Positions 29,940 through 42,138 of a stretch of DNA of 64,000 nt are shown here, piece by piece (position 1 is the stretch's first letter; each line of letters starts with the position of its first letter). Both the position numbers and the translations under genes were made by a program. Origin of the DNA: Thuidium tamariscinum. Lineage: Eukaryota > Streptophyta > Bryopsida > Hypnales > Thuidiaceae. The notes under the pieces are model-generated. The model ran no database searches and was not told where the DNA came from. It saw nothing but the letters and a program-made list of their open reading frames with translations. The stretch covers positions 9,796,001-9,860,000 of the forward strand of contig OX344753.2 of NCBI GenBank assembly GCA_947034885.2, read 5' to 3'.

Positions 29940-32222
29940 TTTGTTTTTATATAAGCTCTTTTCTCCTCTCGTTTTTTGCATCACGAGTTGACTGGATCTG
30001 TAATGATCAGTGTAATGACCTGTGCTGGCCATCTCCTTTTGTGTGAGAAAACGCCGACGAGGTGTACTGTTATGACTTGTCATTATAGGAAACGCTGCTG
30101 AAATGCTTCTTCAAATATTTGGGTCGGTCATTGGCACATTTCACAGCAACATCCTTGAAGTGAGGTTCTAACACCTTGGAGCCTTGGACCCATCTCTTTA
30201 TTTTAGGAATAATCAGAGTATCCAAGATGCTCTGATCTTGTGACATCTTTCTGTGACACGCATCCTTTTAGAATTTGATCGACTCTTATGGGAAAGTTAA
30301 GGGAGAAACACCCATTTCCGTCCCTGTACCTATTCCTGGACCCTAGAGTATCATTAAATCTGTCCATAAGCATTCATTAAAGCGTCCGACAAATGTTTAA
30401 TTCTAATTTGCTGATGCAATTGTAAGACACATGTATAGTTTTCATTCACTGACAACTGATTTCAGCAGGTGTTCAGTTAAAGGTACACCTATAGGACGGT
30501 TCCAGTGGTCTAGGGAGCCAACACTTTGAAAATTTATAAAAATTACATACTGATTCCGAAAATTTTGATTTTTTTTTTGAATATTCATGATTTTCACTCG
30601 CTAATACTAGAAAAATATCAGTTTTAGAAAACGCTGCCTCCAACTATGTTGAATTCATTATTTGGACGGTTTTGGGTGTTTCCACTGTAAAGTAGTAATG
30701 TTGCACACCACCATCAAGCATATTGATTGAATCTAAATGATTTTTTGTTTTCATTATCTATACATGAAAATAGGTAGTTTGTTTTGTTTGTTTTGTTTAT
30801 CATGTTGAGATCTCCTAGATTGTGTGTCTTCCAGCTGCATGCTTGGTATTGTTGAAAAGCTCTCCGCAAGGAGGGGTGCATGGGCTTGGTTTCATGGTGT
30901 TCTTACCTATAGTGTGAAAGTTATTGAATTTCAAAGTTTTTACAGTTCTCAAAAATTAGAAAATTACTTTCACTTTAGTTCTAATTGTAGCATCAATACA
31001 AGGTACACTAATATGTTGTAAGATGAACAATAAGATGTGTGCTTTCATTAAACAATTGAAGGAAGGTAACATCTTAATATGTTCAAATAAGGGTTTGAGT
31101 AAGATTCCTAATCTTGAACTTTAAAAGCTTTTGTTGGGTCTTGTTGGTAGTTGAAAGGGGATTCTAAATTGTATGAGAATGCATTTTTTGAATTTTGTAT
31201 AAATCTTCAAAGTGTTGAAAGTAAGTGTTCCTAAATCCAACCAAAAGCTTGCATGTTTAGAGCTTGTACATTTTAGATAAGAATCTAGATGGGACAATTT
31301 TACAGACATGTCACAACCCATGCTTCCGTGCATGCCATTGCCAACTCAACACAAACCTGTAATCAATCCGACGTGGAAGCCCTGCTCTTGACGCCTGTAC
31401 ATCCCAGTCTCCCAATACGAATTTTCCGGCCTGATTTTCTGGGTCTATGGGAATGCAACACAATCCCATATCACTTGCTGGCAAGCTTTGCCTACTCCAG
31501 TTGTTGCTGTCTACAATTCCTGCAGTCAAAAATGGTCCGTGCTCTGTGTCGCAATCACTCCGCGATTTCATTGCTGTCGAGTCACAAGCGGCTGCAGCTG
31601 TGACACAGAAAACTCCACATATAAATTTGTACTACTGTAGTGACTGCGCGCCAAGTTCAAGCAGCTAATTCTTGCGGTAGCGGCTGGAGCTTTGCGAGTC
31701 CGATGCAGGTGCGTACTTGCATTTGTATGGGATGGTGTTTTTTGCAGTGATTTGTCTGAGTCTCAGAGTTTAGTTGAGTACTCCAGCATTGTCCTCCGTA
31801 TTGTTCATTGTAATGAGAAGTGAATTGTTTGCTTGGAGTCTCTGTATGTCGACAACGAATTGGGTACAGAATTAGACAAGTTTGCACACAATGCTGATGG
31901 GTGTGGAGGCTGATTTTCGCAATGACTGTGATCTTGAGGAGAGTTCGTGGTATGGGTAATGCTTGTAGAGCGGAGCAGAAAGGATTTCACGAGGTTTGGG
32001 AATTGCTGGGATTGACAGAGGCAAACATTCTCGGCATTTTTAGAGGATCAGTCATTGCCGATACATTTCCTTTGAATGAAGTTAGGGTTGCAAAGCTCAC
32101 GACTTCTGTGGTTTGTGAAGCAGACTATCTTACAAGACGATTAAACGTCCTTGTAGCTCAATCTCTCTCTGCCTCTCTCGACATTGCTCCAGTGGTGCCT
32201 CTAATGCAGTGTATCTGAAGAG
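29940..32222 (+). promoter_or_regulatory. Intergenic DNA and upstream region of the SLAC1-like gene
   Basis: The first part probably holds the 3' UTR of the hydrolase. Near 30880-31020 lies a dispersed repeat also found at 62950-63090. From about 31290 the composition is genic and likely contains the promoter and 5' leader of the channel gene. Open frames at 31289 and 31447 carry no known motif. Confidence 0.45.
30880..31020 (+). repeat. Dispersed repeat shared with 62950-63090
   Basis: Both copies contain GGGCTTGGTTT, then GAAAGTTATTGAATTTCAAAG, TTAGAAAATTAC and TTCTAA(T/C)TGT blocks in the same order and orientation. This copy lacks the clear direct repeats seen at each side of the second copy. 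Confidence 0.75.
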
Positions 32223-35200
32223 ATGGACAGAGATCGTGGCAATGAGACGGAGGGAATCTCGAAATCCCCCCTCCGAATCGCATTGTGGCCGACAGACGTT
32301 GCTCAGCCTTCCAATCCCGGAGAAGCCGTCGCCATTCGCATTTCTAACGATTTCGAGCAGTTGCAACAGAAGGAGAACATGGACAGACAAGACACCACAA
32401 TGCCAGAGTTGGAGCAAGAGGAGCAACCGGAGCGGCAAAGCTCCCATTCTGCGCCTCTACCACGAAAGGGGGTCTCTTTCGCGCCCAGCAGATTCAGACC
32501 TCCCGAACCAAAATCATTCTCACGCCTCCGTGAACAATCCGTAAATGCAGCTGGCTCTCCTCTATCTCCAAATGCTCCCGGCACCTACGATATCTTCAAA
32601 ACGCGCTCCCGCAATTTCTCAGGCCCCTTGGAGAAGCTGGAAAAGAACTCGGGTCCCTTGGGCCGCGAGCTCTCACGCATGGTTTCACGTCGACGCCCCG
32701 AGAAAGAGAGTGACCTCGTGGAGCAATCAAAGTCTTCTGAGTTGCAGCAAATGCAGGAGGAAGAGAATGGCGGAGGCATGCAGACGGCGTTGAGTGCGGA
32801 TCGCTACTTCGACGCTCTTTCAGGACCCGAGCTCGAGGACGTGAAGGACAAGGAGAATCTGCTGCTGCCGCATGATGAGAAGTGGCCGTTTCTCTTGCGA
32901 TTCCCGATTGGGACGTTCGGAGTGGCGTTGGGTCTTGGGAGCCAGACTATGTTGTGGAAGACGCTCGCGCAAGTGCCGGAGGTCGCGTTCCTAAAGATTC
33001 CGCTTGAGATTAACTTCTACTTATGGTGTCTGGCGCTCGTCTGTTTCGTGGTCATCTTCTTCACGTACTTGCTAAAGGTGCATTTCTCTTGCTTTTTCTT
33101 TTTACTGGTTTGTTCGTTGGTCTGGTGGGCGCAGAATTTCATCGCAGAGAAGACGAAAGTAGAGGCTCCAGTGACCATACAGCACATTGACCATACAGGC
33201 GAACTTTGATTCGTGTTAAGTTTGTAATCTCATAATCTATTGACATTTCGTTTTTTGGCAATGAATTTTTAGCTGAACACAGAATCAATGTGCGAAATTT
33301 TAGATGAAACAAGGTTCTACATTATTGTTGGGAAAGGTTCAAAGTTCACTAGTAAGATGAATAGAGCCTCTCCCTCGCTACAAGGTGAACGGAGACCTTA
33401 CACTACAATTTAACCCATGGGCAGATACACTCGGAGCTCTTCAATCTTACCACCTGGGGTCCGAATTTTTTCACTGTCACATAGTTTAAATGTGTCACTA
33501 GTGTGGTACAGTCTATGGTAATGAAACAAATGTCCTCATTTCTTCAGTGTCACAGAGTTTGAGTGTGTGACAAGTGTGCTATATTCTATGATATTTTAAC
33601 AAGTGTGCAGGCCAGGATGAATTCTAGAATGTCATTGTGTAGACACGGTGAAAATTTATCAGATTTTGAGTGTAGAACTGACCAAGCCGGACTCCCAACA
33701 GGTGCATTACTACTTCGAGGCCGTTCGCCGCGAATACCACCACCCTGTGCGCGTAAACTTCTTCTTCGCACCCTGGGCCGCTGCCATGTTTTTCGCGATC
33801 GGTGTCCCCCCTCGGATTGCCACCACCCTCCACCCCGCTGTCTGGTGTTGCTTCATGTTTCCCATCTTCCTCCTGGAGCTCAAGATTTACGGACAATGGC
33901 TGTCCGGTGGTCATCGTCGTTTGTCGAAAGTGGCGAACCCAACAACCCACTTGTCGGTGGCGGGGAATTTCGTGGGGTCGACGCTAGCGGCTTTGGTGGG
34001 GTGGAAGGAACCCGCGCTCTTCTTCTGGGCGGTGGGGCTGGCGCATTACCTGGTGCTGTTTGTGACCTTGTACCAGAGACTGCCCACGAATGAGACCTTG
34101 CCGAGCGATTTGCATCCCGTGTTCTTCTTGTTTGTGGCTGCGCCAAGCGCCGCGAGCGTGGCGTGGATGCGGATCGTCGGGGAGTTCGACTATGTGTCGA
34201 GGCTCGCGTTCTTCGTGTCGCTGTTCTTGTACATGTCGCTCACTGTGCGTATCAACTTCTTCCGAGGATTCAAGTACGTGTTCGAGCTCAGACACCCGGC
34301 CATCTCTGTCTCCTTCCTTTGCCGCCAATGCTGTGAATTGATCAAGATTCTAAATGAAATTAGAATGTTTCAGATATATAATGCTAAGCATCCTGTCATT
34401 CTCTTTCGCTATTTCTCCCCTCTCTCTTCCTCCTTTGTCACTAATGCTGTGATCTGATCAAGATTTTCAAATGAAATTAGACTGTTTGAGAAACATAGTG
34501 CTAAGCTGTCTAGCCAATGGTTATGTACTACGTTTCTACGGTGTCTTTCCTTTTGGACCCTTAATTGAGTATACTTGAACATGATCCAACCCTACGGAGA
34601 ATGTGTCCGGTAAGATGAAAGTAGACCCTTGTTATGGAAATAACCTCCCTTACCACTCTCGTGGCTCAACATGTTATTTCTCATTACACAGCTCTACTTT
34701 CATGTTGTCTAGTCCATAAGCTTGATTAACCTTGAGAAAGGGCCTACTCAAACTTCTTCACATTCACTGTCGAAAATGTCTTTTTGAGCCTCCTCTCTTT
34801 AGGTACATTACTCCAAGGTACATTACCTCTGTCGTTGACTTACTCCTTGTTGAATAATGTTGTGTCTATTGTAAGAGCATTGCAAAACCAATACTCAGAT
34901 TTTCACAAATCCAGAATTTCAAACCCTTAGAGAGGCCACGTCCCTTGTCCCGTGTTGCACTGACCAATCAACGTAGCTGAACAAGGTCACGGAGTGCAAT
35001 TTTTCGCAGTGTGTTCTCACGTAAATGAGGCTTGTTCCTTTCCCTTGTAGCACTTAAGAAAATCAAGGTAGTTGAATCGTGTTTAGGAGAGCAGATGTTA
35101 GGAGTGTGGTCTCATGTTTTGAACGTGGGTTTTTGAGGGGATGGCAGATTATAAACAGAAATCTAGGCTACGAGAGGCTCTTAGCCTTGTTCCTTGTCCC

Positions 35201-35768
35201 TTGTAGCACCGAGTAATCAATGTAGCTTGCAAAAGGATGAAGTGCAATTTGTTTGGAGTTTGTTCTTATTTTGGGTTATTTGGGGACCTCATGCAGATTT
35301 TCAATCACTTGGTGGGCATACACGTTTCCCATGACAGCGGCCTCCATCGCTTCCCTCCACTACTGTCACGTCGCGACCTCCTGGGTAACGCGGGCGCTCG
35401 CAGTCTCCCTCTCGCTCATCTCCTCTGCCACAGTGTTCATGCTCTTCCTGTCCACGCTGCTGCACGTCTTCTGGTGGCGCTGCCTGTTCCCCAACGACCT
35501 TGCCATCGCCATCACGGCCTTTAAGCCCAAGACGCTGCCCCTCAAGACGTCCGACGCCGCGGACGACGACGGATGTGGCTTGTACACACTCCAACACTCG
35601 GAGCCGCTCTACAAGAGCATGCTCGATGCGTACCACTCCTTCTTGGCTGCTCGAGAGACCCACAAATTGGTTGGGGCGCATCCTTGCAACACAAATTCCT
35701 CGTCTCCGGACATGGCAGTTTTGGGGGAGGCTCATGACCCTAATCTCTTCCGATCGTCCACTGTTTAG
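32223..35768 (+). CDS. SLAC1/SLAH-type slow anion channel
   Basis: Predicted 632-residue plasma-membrane anion channel. Exons: 32223-33077, 33702-34273, 35297-35768 (intron phases 0 and 2). A long hydrophilic N-terminal region (about 1-218, with Ser/Arg-rich stretches typical of kinase targets) precedes the TehA/SLAC1 domain. Visible family blocks are RYFDALSGPEL, LPHDEKWPFLLRFPIGTFG, HHPVRVNFFFAPW, LELKIYGQWLSGG, KVANPTTHLSVAGNFVG, FVTLYQRLPTNE, FVAAPSAASVAW, RINFFRGFK and LFPNDLAIAI. The pore-gate phenylalanine of the family fits F486 in AYTFPMT. A C-terminal tail of about 85 residues ends at the stop in 35766-35768. In seed plants such channels release chloride or nitrate in guard cells and roots under kinase control; subtype and selectivity cannot be told here. 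Both introns contain local duplications. Confidence 0.96.
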
Positions 35769-36480
35769 AATTTTCAGCAAGTAGTAACTGGAGATTTTAC
35801 TTGGGGAGAGTCGCAACATGTTTCAGCGAGCTTGTTGGATTCTAGACTTCACCCCTATACTCTTGGCACCAAATACGGAGGGCTATGTTTCAGCAAACTT
35901 GTGGGATTCTGAACTGCATCCCTTTTCTCTTGGCACCAGAAACGGAGGGTCAGGTGACGAGCTCGAGTGCATTCTCCAAGCAAACTTCTCCGTCTCCCTG
36001 TTGTTGACTCTGGACCAAAGGGGAGGAGGCTTTGGAAGTTACCTTTAGGAAGTTTGAGGAGCTACGTACCTTGGAAAGCAAGGCAGTGCTTCAGGAACAG
36101 AGTCTCCCGTGGAGTAGCTGCTTGTTTCTCTCCCATGCCTGATGGATTTCTGTTATTGGAGGACTTTGAGGCGGCTATGTCCCGCAATTCGTCAAGGTGG
36201 GGAATTTTTGGAGGACTTTGAGGAGGCTGTCTTCCAAGGGAGGAAAGGAGAGCTCTTTTTTCTTCTGTGCTTGATGAATTGGATATTCAGGCATTGTGTT
36301 TTGAAAGCACTACACTGGAGGACTTTGAGGATGCCTTTTCATTGAGATCCGGGCATGGAGGAAACGGAGAGCAAACAAAAGTGACTCCCTGGGCGCCATC
36401 AGAGGAGCTTTACATACGTTCTCAAGCTTTACACAAGTTCTCCAAAGCCTAGCCCCAAGTTGCAAAGGGGATATACGCAT
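35769..36480 (+). repeat. 3' flank of the channel gene with internal repeats
   Basis: Two tandem 67-base units (35818-35884, 35885-35951) start ATGTTTCAGC and share TCTTGGCACCA. Further on, the motif TGGAGGACTTTGAGG occurs at 36157, 36209 and 36316. Each motif can be read LEDFE followed by an Ala-containing stretch, but the three lie in two different frames, so no single protein is coded. This may be 3' UTR or a broken repeat-coding sequence. Confidence 0.6.
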
Positions 36481-39400
36481 TGCTGCTGTCGAGCGTGAGC
36501 TATGGCCGCTTCCAGTTTCTTCTTCTGCACGTACCGAATTCTTTCTGTCAAGGAGTGTATACTTCGGCCAGATTGGTTACCAGGCTAGCTCTAATTACGT
36601 TACTTTTGTCTCATTTGTTTTATTTTATTTTCGTAGGCGGAGAGATGGGTCAGGTTATGGTTTTGAGGCACTGGTTCATTAGGAGATTCTTGTTCGTTGG
36701 TTCATTGCGGAATACTGTTTGAGTGTTGTAATATCATGTGAGATATGGCAATTGATCCAACGTTGGCTTATTGTGCAACATGTTAGCGAATTTGACTTCT
36801 TTTAATGTCCAAAGTTGATCCTTCCCAACTGCGTCCTGAACCTACACTCGTCAAAGATTTGTAGGCTGACATGTTATTTAAATTGTAGATAGGAAATGCA
36901 ACTGGAAAGAAGATGATTTGGGGTACACGTACCTTACAATCGGTGTACTTTAGCGAAGTGGCTTTGCAAAGTTGTGAAGTCAATATATGGGTTTGCTTAA
37001 TTCAATGTGGTATTATTAGCAGGAGTGTTAGAACTGGCGGTTTGCATCATGATGTCCAATGAGTTTTCACATTTGGTCTTATGTAATCGCCAAACCTCAG
37101 GAGAACCCTCAAAATTTTCAGGTGATTTTGCACTTAGAACAGCGGGGACGGGGAAATGGCAAACAGGGAAATTCTGTGCCACTGAATTCCCTCGTCGGAG
37201 TTGATGCAGACGTGGGATTCAAAGTGGGGATTCAAGCATAAACCTAGCAATGCAGGAACAAAAGATACTCTCCTTGTGCTAGTTCCAAAGCCACACAATT
37301 TACCCAATGCATGAGTGTTGCATTGGGTTACTTAACCTAAGTGTTTGATGGATGATCTTTCCATATCAGACACTAGTGTAGATGCTCACCCTTGGAATTT
37401 TGTGTGGAATGGGAAGGTCTTGCATAGTAGTTTGTCCTTCAATGAGTGCTCTTGGATTTCTTATGTTAACCCTGAAGTGCTCCGATGTCCATATTTTGGA
37501 CGATGAACAGAGGGCTTCAAGGCATTGTTTCATCCAATTAACTTCTTATTTATCAAATTGAACACTTGAATCTAGAAAAGACAACCTTCCTTAATGATCA
37601 AACTCATTAAATTCTGGTGAACGATATATCTATACAAAGCTATAAGTGAAAATGTGCAAAAATTCAAAAAAGGATTGAGACGTTTCAGGGTTAATGATTT
37701 AGAAGGTATTGATACCCCTCAAATTAATTCTATAATATGAATACCTTTACACACATATAGAATACTAGTTTGATGAACCACCTGCCAAGTAGGATTTATT
37801 TAATATATAATTCTATATATAAATGAAGGAGAAAGACAACCGCCTCAATAGACCTAACCGCCAAGCAAAGGATATTTAAAGAGATAGATAGATAGAAAAG
37901 GGGGCATTCAAATGGAGGGAGAAGAAAATTGATTGTAATGAGAGGATAATATGAAATATATGTTTTTTCTCCTTCTAAGAAAAGCTCACTTGAGTCCTTG
38001 CATGATTTGATTTTAAACATTATGTTTGAGAAATTATTCCGAACGTTTCAGTACCAAAAAGGATGATTTCCATGGTGACTAACATGTCGTCCTTGGGTTA
38101 AAGTGCTAGAACCTTGACATTCAACTAAAAAGGACTCTTAAAAACTACAATTAGCATACATTCATGTTTCAAAAAGTTCATCTTGAAAAGTGTCATAGCC
38201 ATGAATTGTTGCAAATTTAACAAAATTGATGTTGACAAGCAATGTTGAGGAATCAAGCAAAACTACTTTGGGTAGAACTCTAACACTTTGTACGCTATAA
38301 ATTCAACGCCATCTCTTAATTGAAATTCTTAAAGCTTATTGTAATAAATTGGATTGAATGAGAAGATAATGTTTTGCAACAAGGCCATCATTATAATTGT
38401 TCAAACATTCAACAAAGAATTTATTTGCTTCCTTCTTAGTTCTTAGTTCTATCTTCTTATTGCATAAATGCAATTAGAAAGGATTCAATGTAGTGACCCA
38501 AGCTATTACTATGTTAGCTTTTACAAATGTAAATCCTCATCAATTTATCTTCAAGGTTGACATTCTAAATGTGTATTAAACCTTCTATTCTATCTCATTG
38601 CACAAATGATAAATTTGTTTGATGAGTTATTAGCTATTTTATGTGATATCCAAATATAAATTGTTTATAATTTTCCAACACTTAGGTAATATCCTACAAA
38701 TTTTTATAGTTGAATTTTGCATGTATTTATATATAATCATAAAATGAACTTTAAATGATCATCTTTGATCATAGAGTGAAAAATGCTTCAATTCCTATTC
38801 ATTATTTGTGGAATCTTGAAGCAATTTGGAATGACTTTAAGACCCAAAGGCACTTTCGTTATGAATTGTAATTAAGATTGAATGTAGAATAAAAAGTGGT
38901 ATAGAAGCTCAACAAAGCTCTAAAAACTATGATTGCTATAGAGTCATGGTCTCTTTACCAAAATTTCATAATGAAGTATTTTTGAAATCGTTGAAATGAT
39001 TGCAATTTTTGAATTCCCATGATTATCCATCTTTTTAGTGCTCATTGCCCAAGTTTTAAAGGATATCTTTTATTTGCAAACCTTTAAATTGAAAAGCAAA
39101 GTCATGGATGTAAAAAGTGAATATTTAAGAAAATTCAACTCATTTATTGTCTTTTTTTTCCTTATACTTTTACTTTGTTCTTTTTCTATTACACTTCATC
39201 AAATTTATAAAACTTTGGTTTTGAAAGCATGTCAAAATGAATATTATGATTTCATATGGAAATGTCTTCTAAACTTGTGGGTTTCTAGATCCAATGGGAA
39301 TTGTACTGAAGTGACACATGCTCCACTATGAAATATGTTTGAAAAGCATCATGCATCAATAGTCACAACTTTTAACAAGAGACCTTTTCTCTTCACATAC

Positions 39401-39742
39401 TTCCACACAAATAACACCATCATGAGAAGTGCAAAGAATTCCTCCTTTTACAATATTTTGAAATTTTGGATTGCAAACTTCAGTTTGAAGAGCATCATCA
39501 TCAACTCCATACTTGGACACGAACCTAGAGAGCATCTTCCTCCAAAGTTAATTAGTAGAAAACAATGTCCAAATCAACAAATATTCTTAAACATGAGTCC
39601 AAATTGAAATTTTGAAAGTTTGTGTGGGCCAATTCAGACGTTCAAACGTTGAAGTCCATTTGGACTTGTCAATTCTGACGTTTTTAGTGTAATTTTACCA
39701 TCCTTGCTGGTTTTCTAGTACCAACGCCAAAGAGTTCTTGCA
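36481..39742. other. Intergenic DNA, mostly AT-rich
   Basis: No gene is recognised. An 80-codon frame at 36480-36722 is hydrophobic but unlike any family I know. From about 37300 the DNA is AT-rich and looks like old repeat sequence. A short AGATAGATAGAT microsatellite lies near 37880. Confidence 0.5.
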
Positions 39743-40909
39743 ATGGCAGATCCAGGGCAGTACCACAATGTGGCCAATTCCGAGCACTGCTGCAACTGGG
39801 ACCTTCCCATTCACCAAGGCTCAGACGTCGTGGTGTACCACGAGGGAGACATCCGCCACTGCGCCGACAACCCCGACTGGGACACCCACGCAACTCTCCG
39901 CACCATCCCCGTCAACCATCGGAAGCAGTTCCGAGAGCAGAAAATCACACAATGGCTGGAAACTTCTGTCCCAAGGATCCGCGGGGAAGCACTGGGCGCG
40001 TACTTGCGACGGTGCTACGCCGCAGCCGAGTTGGAGCTCAAGTAGACGAAGCGGATGCACATTGGCGATGAGTACATCCATGCATTGGACCGATTCGTGT
40101 TCAGATTGTTCATGGGCTGCAGGTTTGTGGAGGCATTTAATTTCTAGCTGGCAATGAATGAGTTGTTCAAATTCCTCCCCATTTGAAAGTTGTAACAGTC
40201 ACTCATTAGAGACTACTTGATTGGACAAACTTCCATGATGCATCAGAATGGGAAACAAGTTTCATGATTTCACGATGTTTATACTCCTATGTGAGCAAGA
40301 AGAAACTACATTTTAGAAGTAGCTTTGTATTATGTGACTCAAAGCAACCCAAAAGCTCAAGTCCAATGTTAAAAATTGTTTCCGCAAGTTGCCTCTGCTA
40401 CTTCTCAAGAGCCTCCTCTCCCTAAATTTCGTCAGTCAAGAATTCTAATCTTCTACTGGCAAATATTACACATTTCTATGTAGAATCTGGAAAATCGTTT
40501 GTCTTTCATGCAAAGTTTGCCAAATTTTTCTACAGCGAAGTCTGCCCTTACTACCTCCAAGAATCTGAATCACTCAAACCATCTTTGAATGATTCTATCA
40601 ATTGCTTTTGCTAATGGAAAAAGAAAACGAATTGCACACAAATTTCAACGTTTCTGTTGGGGTGGATATGTCAGGTCCAAGCAGCGGGTGGAGGGGGTGA
40701 GCTGGGGCGTGGACACTGAGGAGCTCGTGTTGCAGTTGCTGCGGGAAGAGTGCGTGGAGCGTCGGGAGGGCGGAGACTTGGCGTTGGATGCCAAGCTGAG
40801 CCGCCATCCCACCGTGGTTCCGTGGCCGCCCAAGGAGAAGATGCAGAGCTTCGAATACACCAAGATTCCGCCGCAGCTGGACAGCATCACCCAAATGGAT
40901 TCCCGCTAA
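39743..40909 (+). pseudogene. Member of unrecognised family, broken by an in-frame TAG
   Basis: Exon 1 is 39743-40122 and exon 2 is 40675-40909, joined in phase 2 at clean GT-AG sites; together they give a frame of 204 codons. Codon 101 is TAG (40043-40045). Similarity to the gene at 43881-44513 runs on both sides of this stop in the same frame and with no gap: before it CYAAAELEL pairs with AYSTANLAL, after it GDE, RF, GVSWGVDTEE and LLREEC pair with GDE, RF, GVGWKTEEE and LVREEC. I do not recognise the family. It has no signal peptide or membrane segment, is rich in charged residues and looks helical. The stop could be a real mutation, a polymorphism or a sequence error; a truncated 100-residue product is also possible. 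Confidence 0.7.
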
Positions 40910-41400
40910 CCTTAACCCTTGAACGACAAACTGGTGGCCATGGAAATCATGCATTTTGATAGCGTGTGACATCATCTCCTTTGAATAAGCCAAATATGGT
41001 GAAGGGACCCATAACCAATAATATAAGCATATTTGGGCATGATCTAGATAGTGCAAGGCATAGCAAATATTTTTAAGAGTGAATTGATGGAAATGATGGG
41101 GGATTGCCAAAAAATTTATAATTTTATCTCTTGAATTGAAATTACTACAAATTTGTAAGGAAAAGTTGGACTTGACCATTGATCAACACCTAGAGTCATC
41201 CAATTCCGATCATTCAAGAACTATTTTTTTGCTCATTGATTCCTACTTTCTTGCTCACTTGTGTGTCATGAATTTATTAGTCCAAACTTTAAAAAATGTG
41301 AAAACACACACTTCAAGGAGAAAATGGAAATTTGTTCCAACCTTCATTCAAATTACGGTACCCTATTGATTGCCGATGAGACACCAATTAGAAATGGGTG
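40910..41400. other. AT-rich intergenic DNA
   Basis: The beginning may be the 3' UTR of the preceding gene. I see no gene or named element. Confidence 0.4.
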
Positions 41401-42138
41401 ATTGCAAGAAACACTTGTCCTTTTTTTTGTCCCCTTGACCTCCAACAAGTAGTTTTTTGCTCATAACTTTTGCGTCTTTTCTTCGTTTGTCTTGAAATTT
41501 AGAATAAAGGTGCACACAAAAGTTTTAGATGTTCTATTTTTTTTCTCAATTTTTTAAAATTAGTTTACTATTTTTAAACTACCCCCAATTGGGTATCTAC
41601 CTTAGCCATTTTGGAGGTTTTTAGTTATATTTTTGACTCAAAAATCTGAATTTGAAGCCACAATTTGGACAAGTTGGAGGTCTACTAACATTACAAGGAT
41701 TGGCAATGAGTTTTTATTAAAATAGTAACATGTCTATTGTGCACATGGGATCAAACTGACTTTCCTTTATACAAAGACTATGAAGTAGGAAAAAATTTCC
41801 TAAAGGAATTTTTTGTTGCAATGTGAGCACAATTTTGCTTAGAAAAATGAATTTTTTTTAAACAATTTTTTGAATTTTTTTTGAATTACTAAAAATGAAA
41901 GGTCAACAAACCCCTTTTTTGTTATTTTCTGCTCCTAGTGGCCTAGGTAGTACTTTGTAGTACTTTGTAGTACTAAATATTATACTACATAGTATTAAAT
42001 TGACAGCCCAAATTTACAAGCACCTAAAATCAACGACTGACATTGACAGGTGCAATACTGGTAGGATCACATAGGACTGCCAATCCTATGCCAGAAAAGT
42101 ACGTTTTTGAAACAAAAACGTGAAGTGTTTCTTGCAAT
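41401..42138 (+). mobile_element. Inverted-repeat element of the ATTGCAAGAAACACTT family
   Basis: A 738-base element with a perfect 16-base terminal inverted repeat: ATTGCAAGAAACACTT at 41401-41416 and its complement at 42123-42138. The interior is AT-rich, and includes a short repeat of GTACTTTGTA near 41950. No transposase frame is present. A diverged, reversed relative is nested at 10301-11013. Confidence 0.8.

Noticed and set aside
33563..34146. Several overlapping frames on both strands across exon 2 of the channel
   Set aside because: All are shadows; the frame with SLAC1 motifs is the only one that joins exons 1 and 3 in phase.
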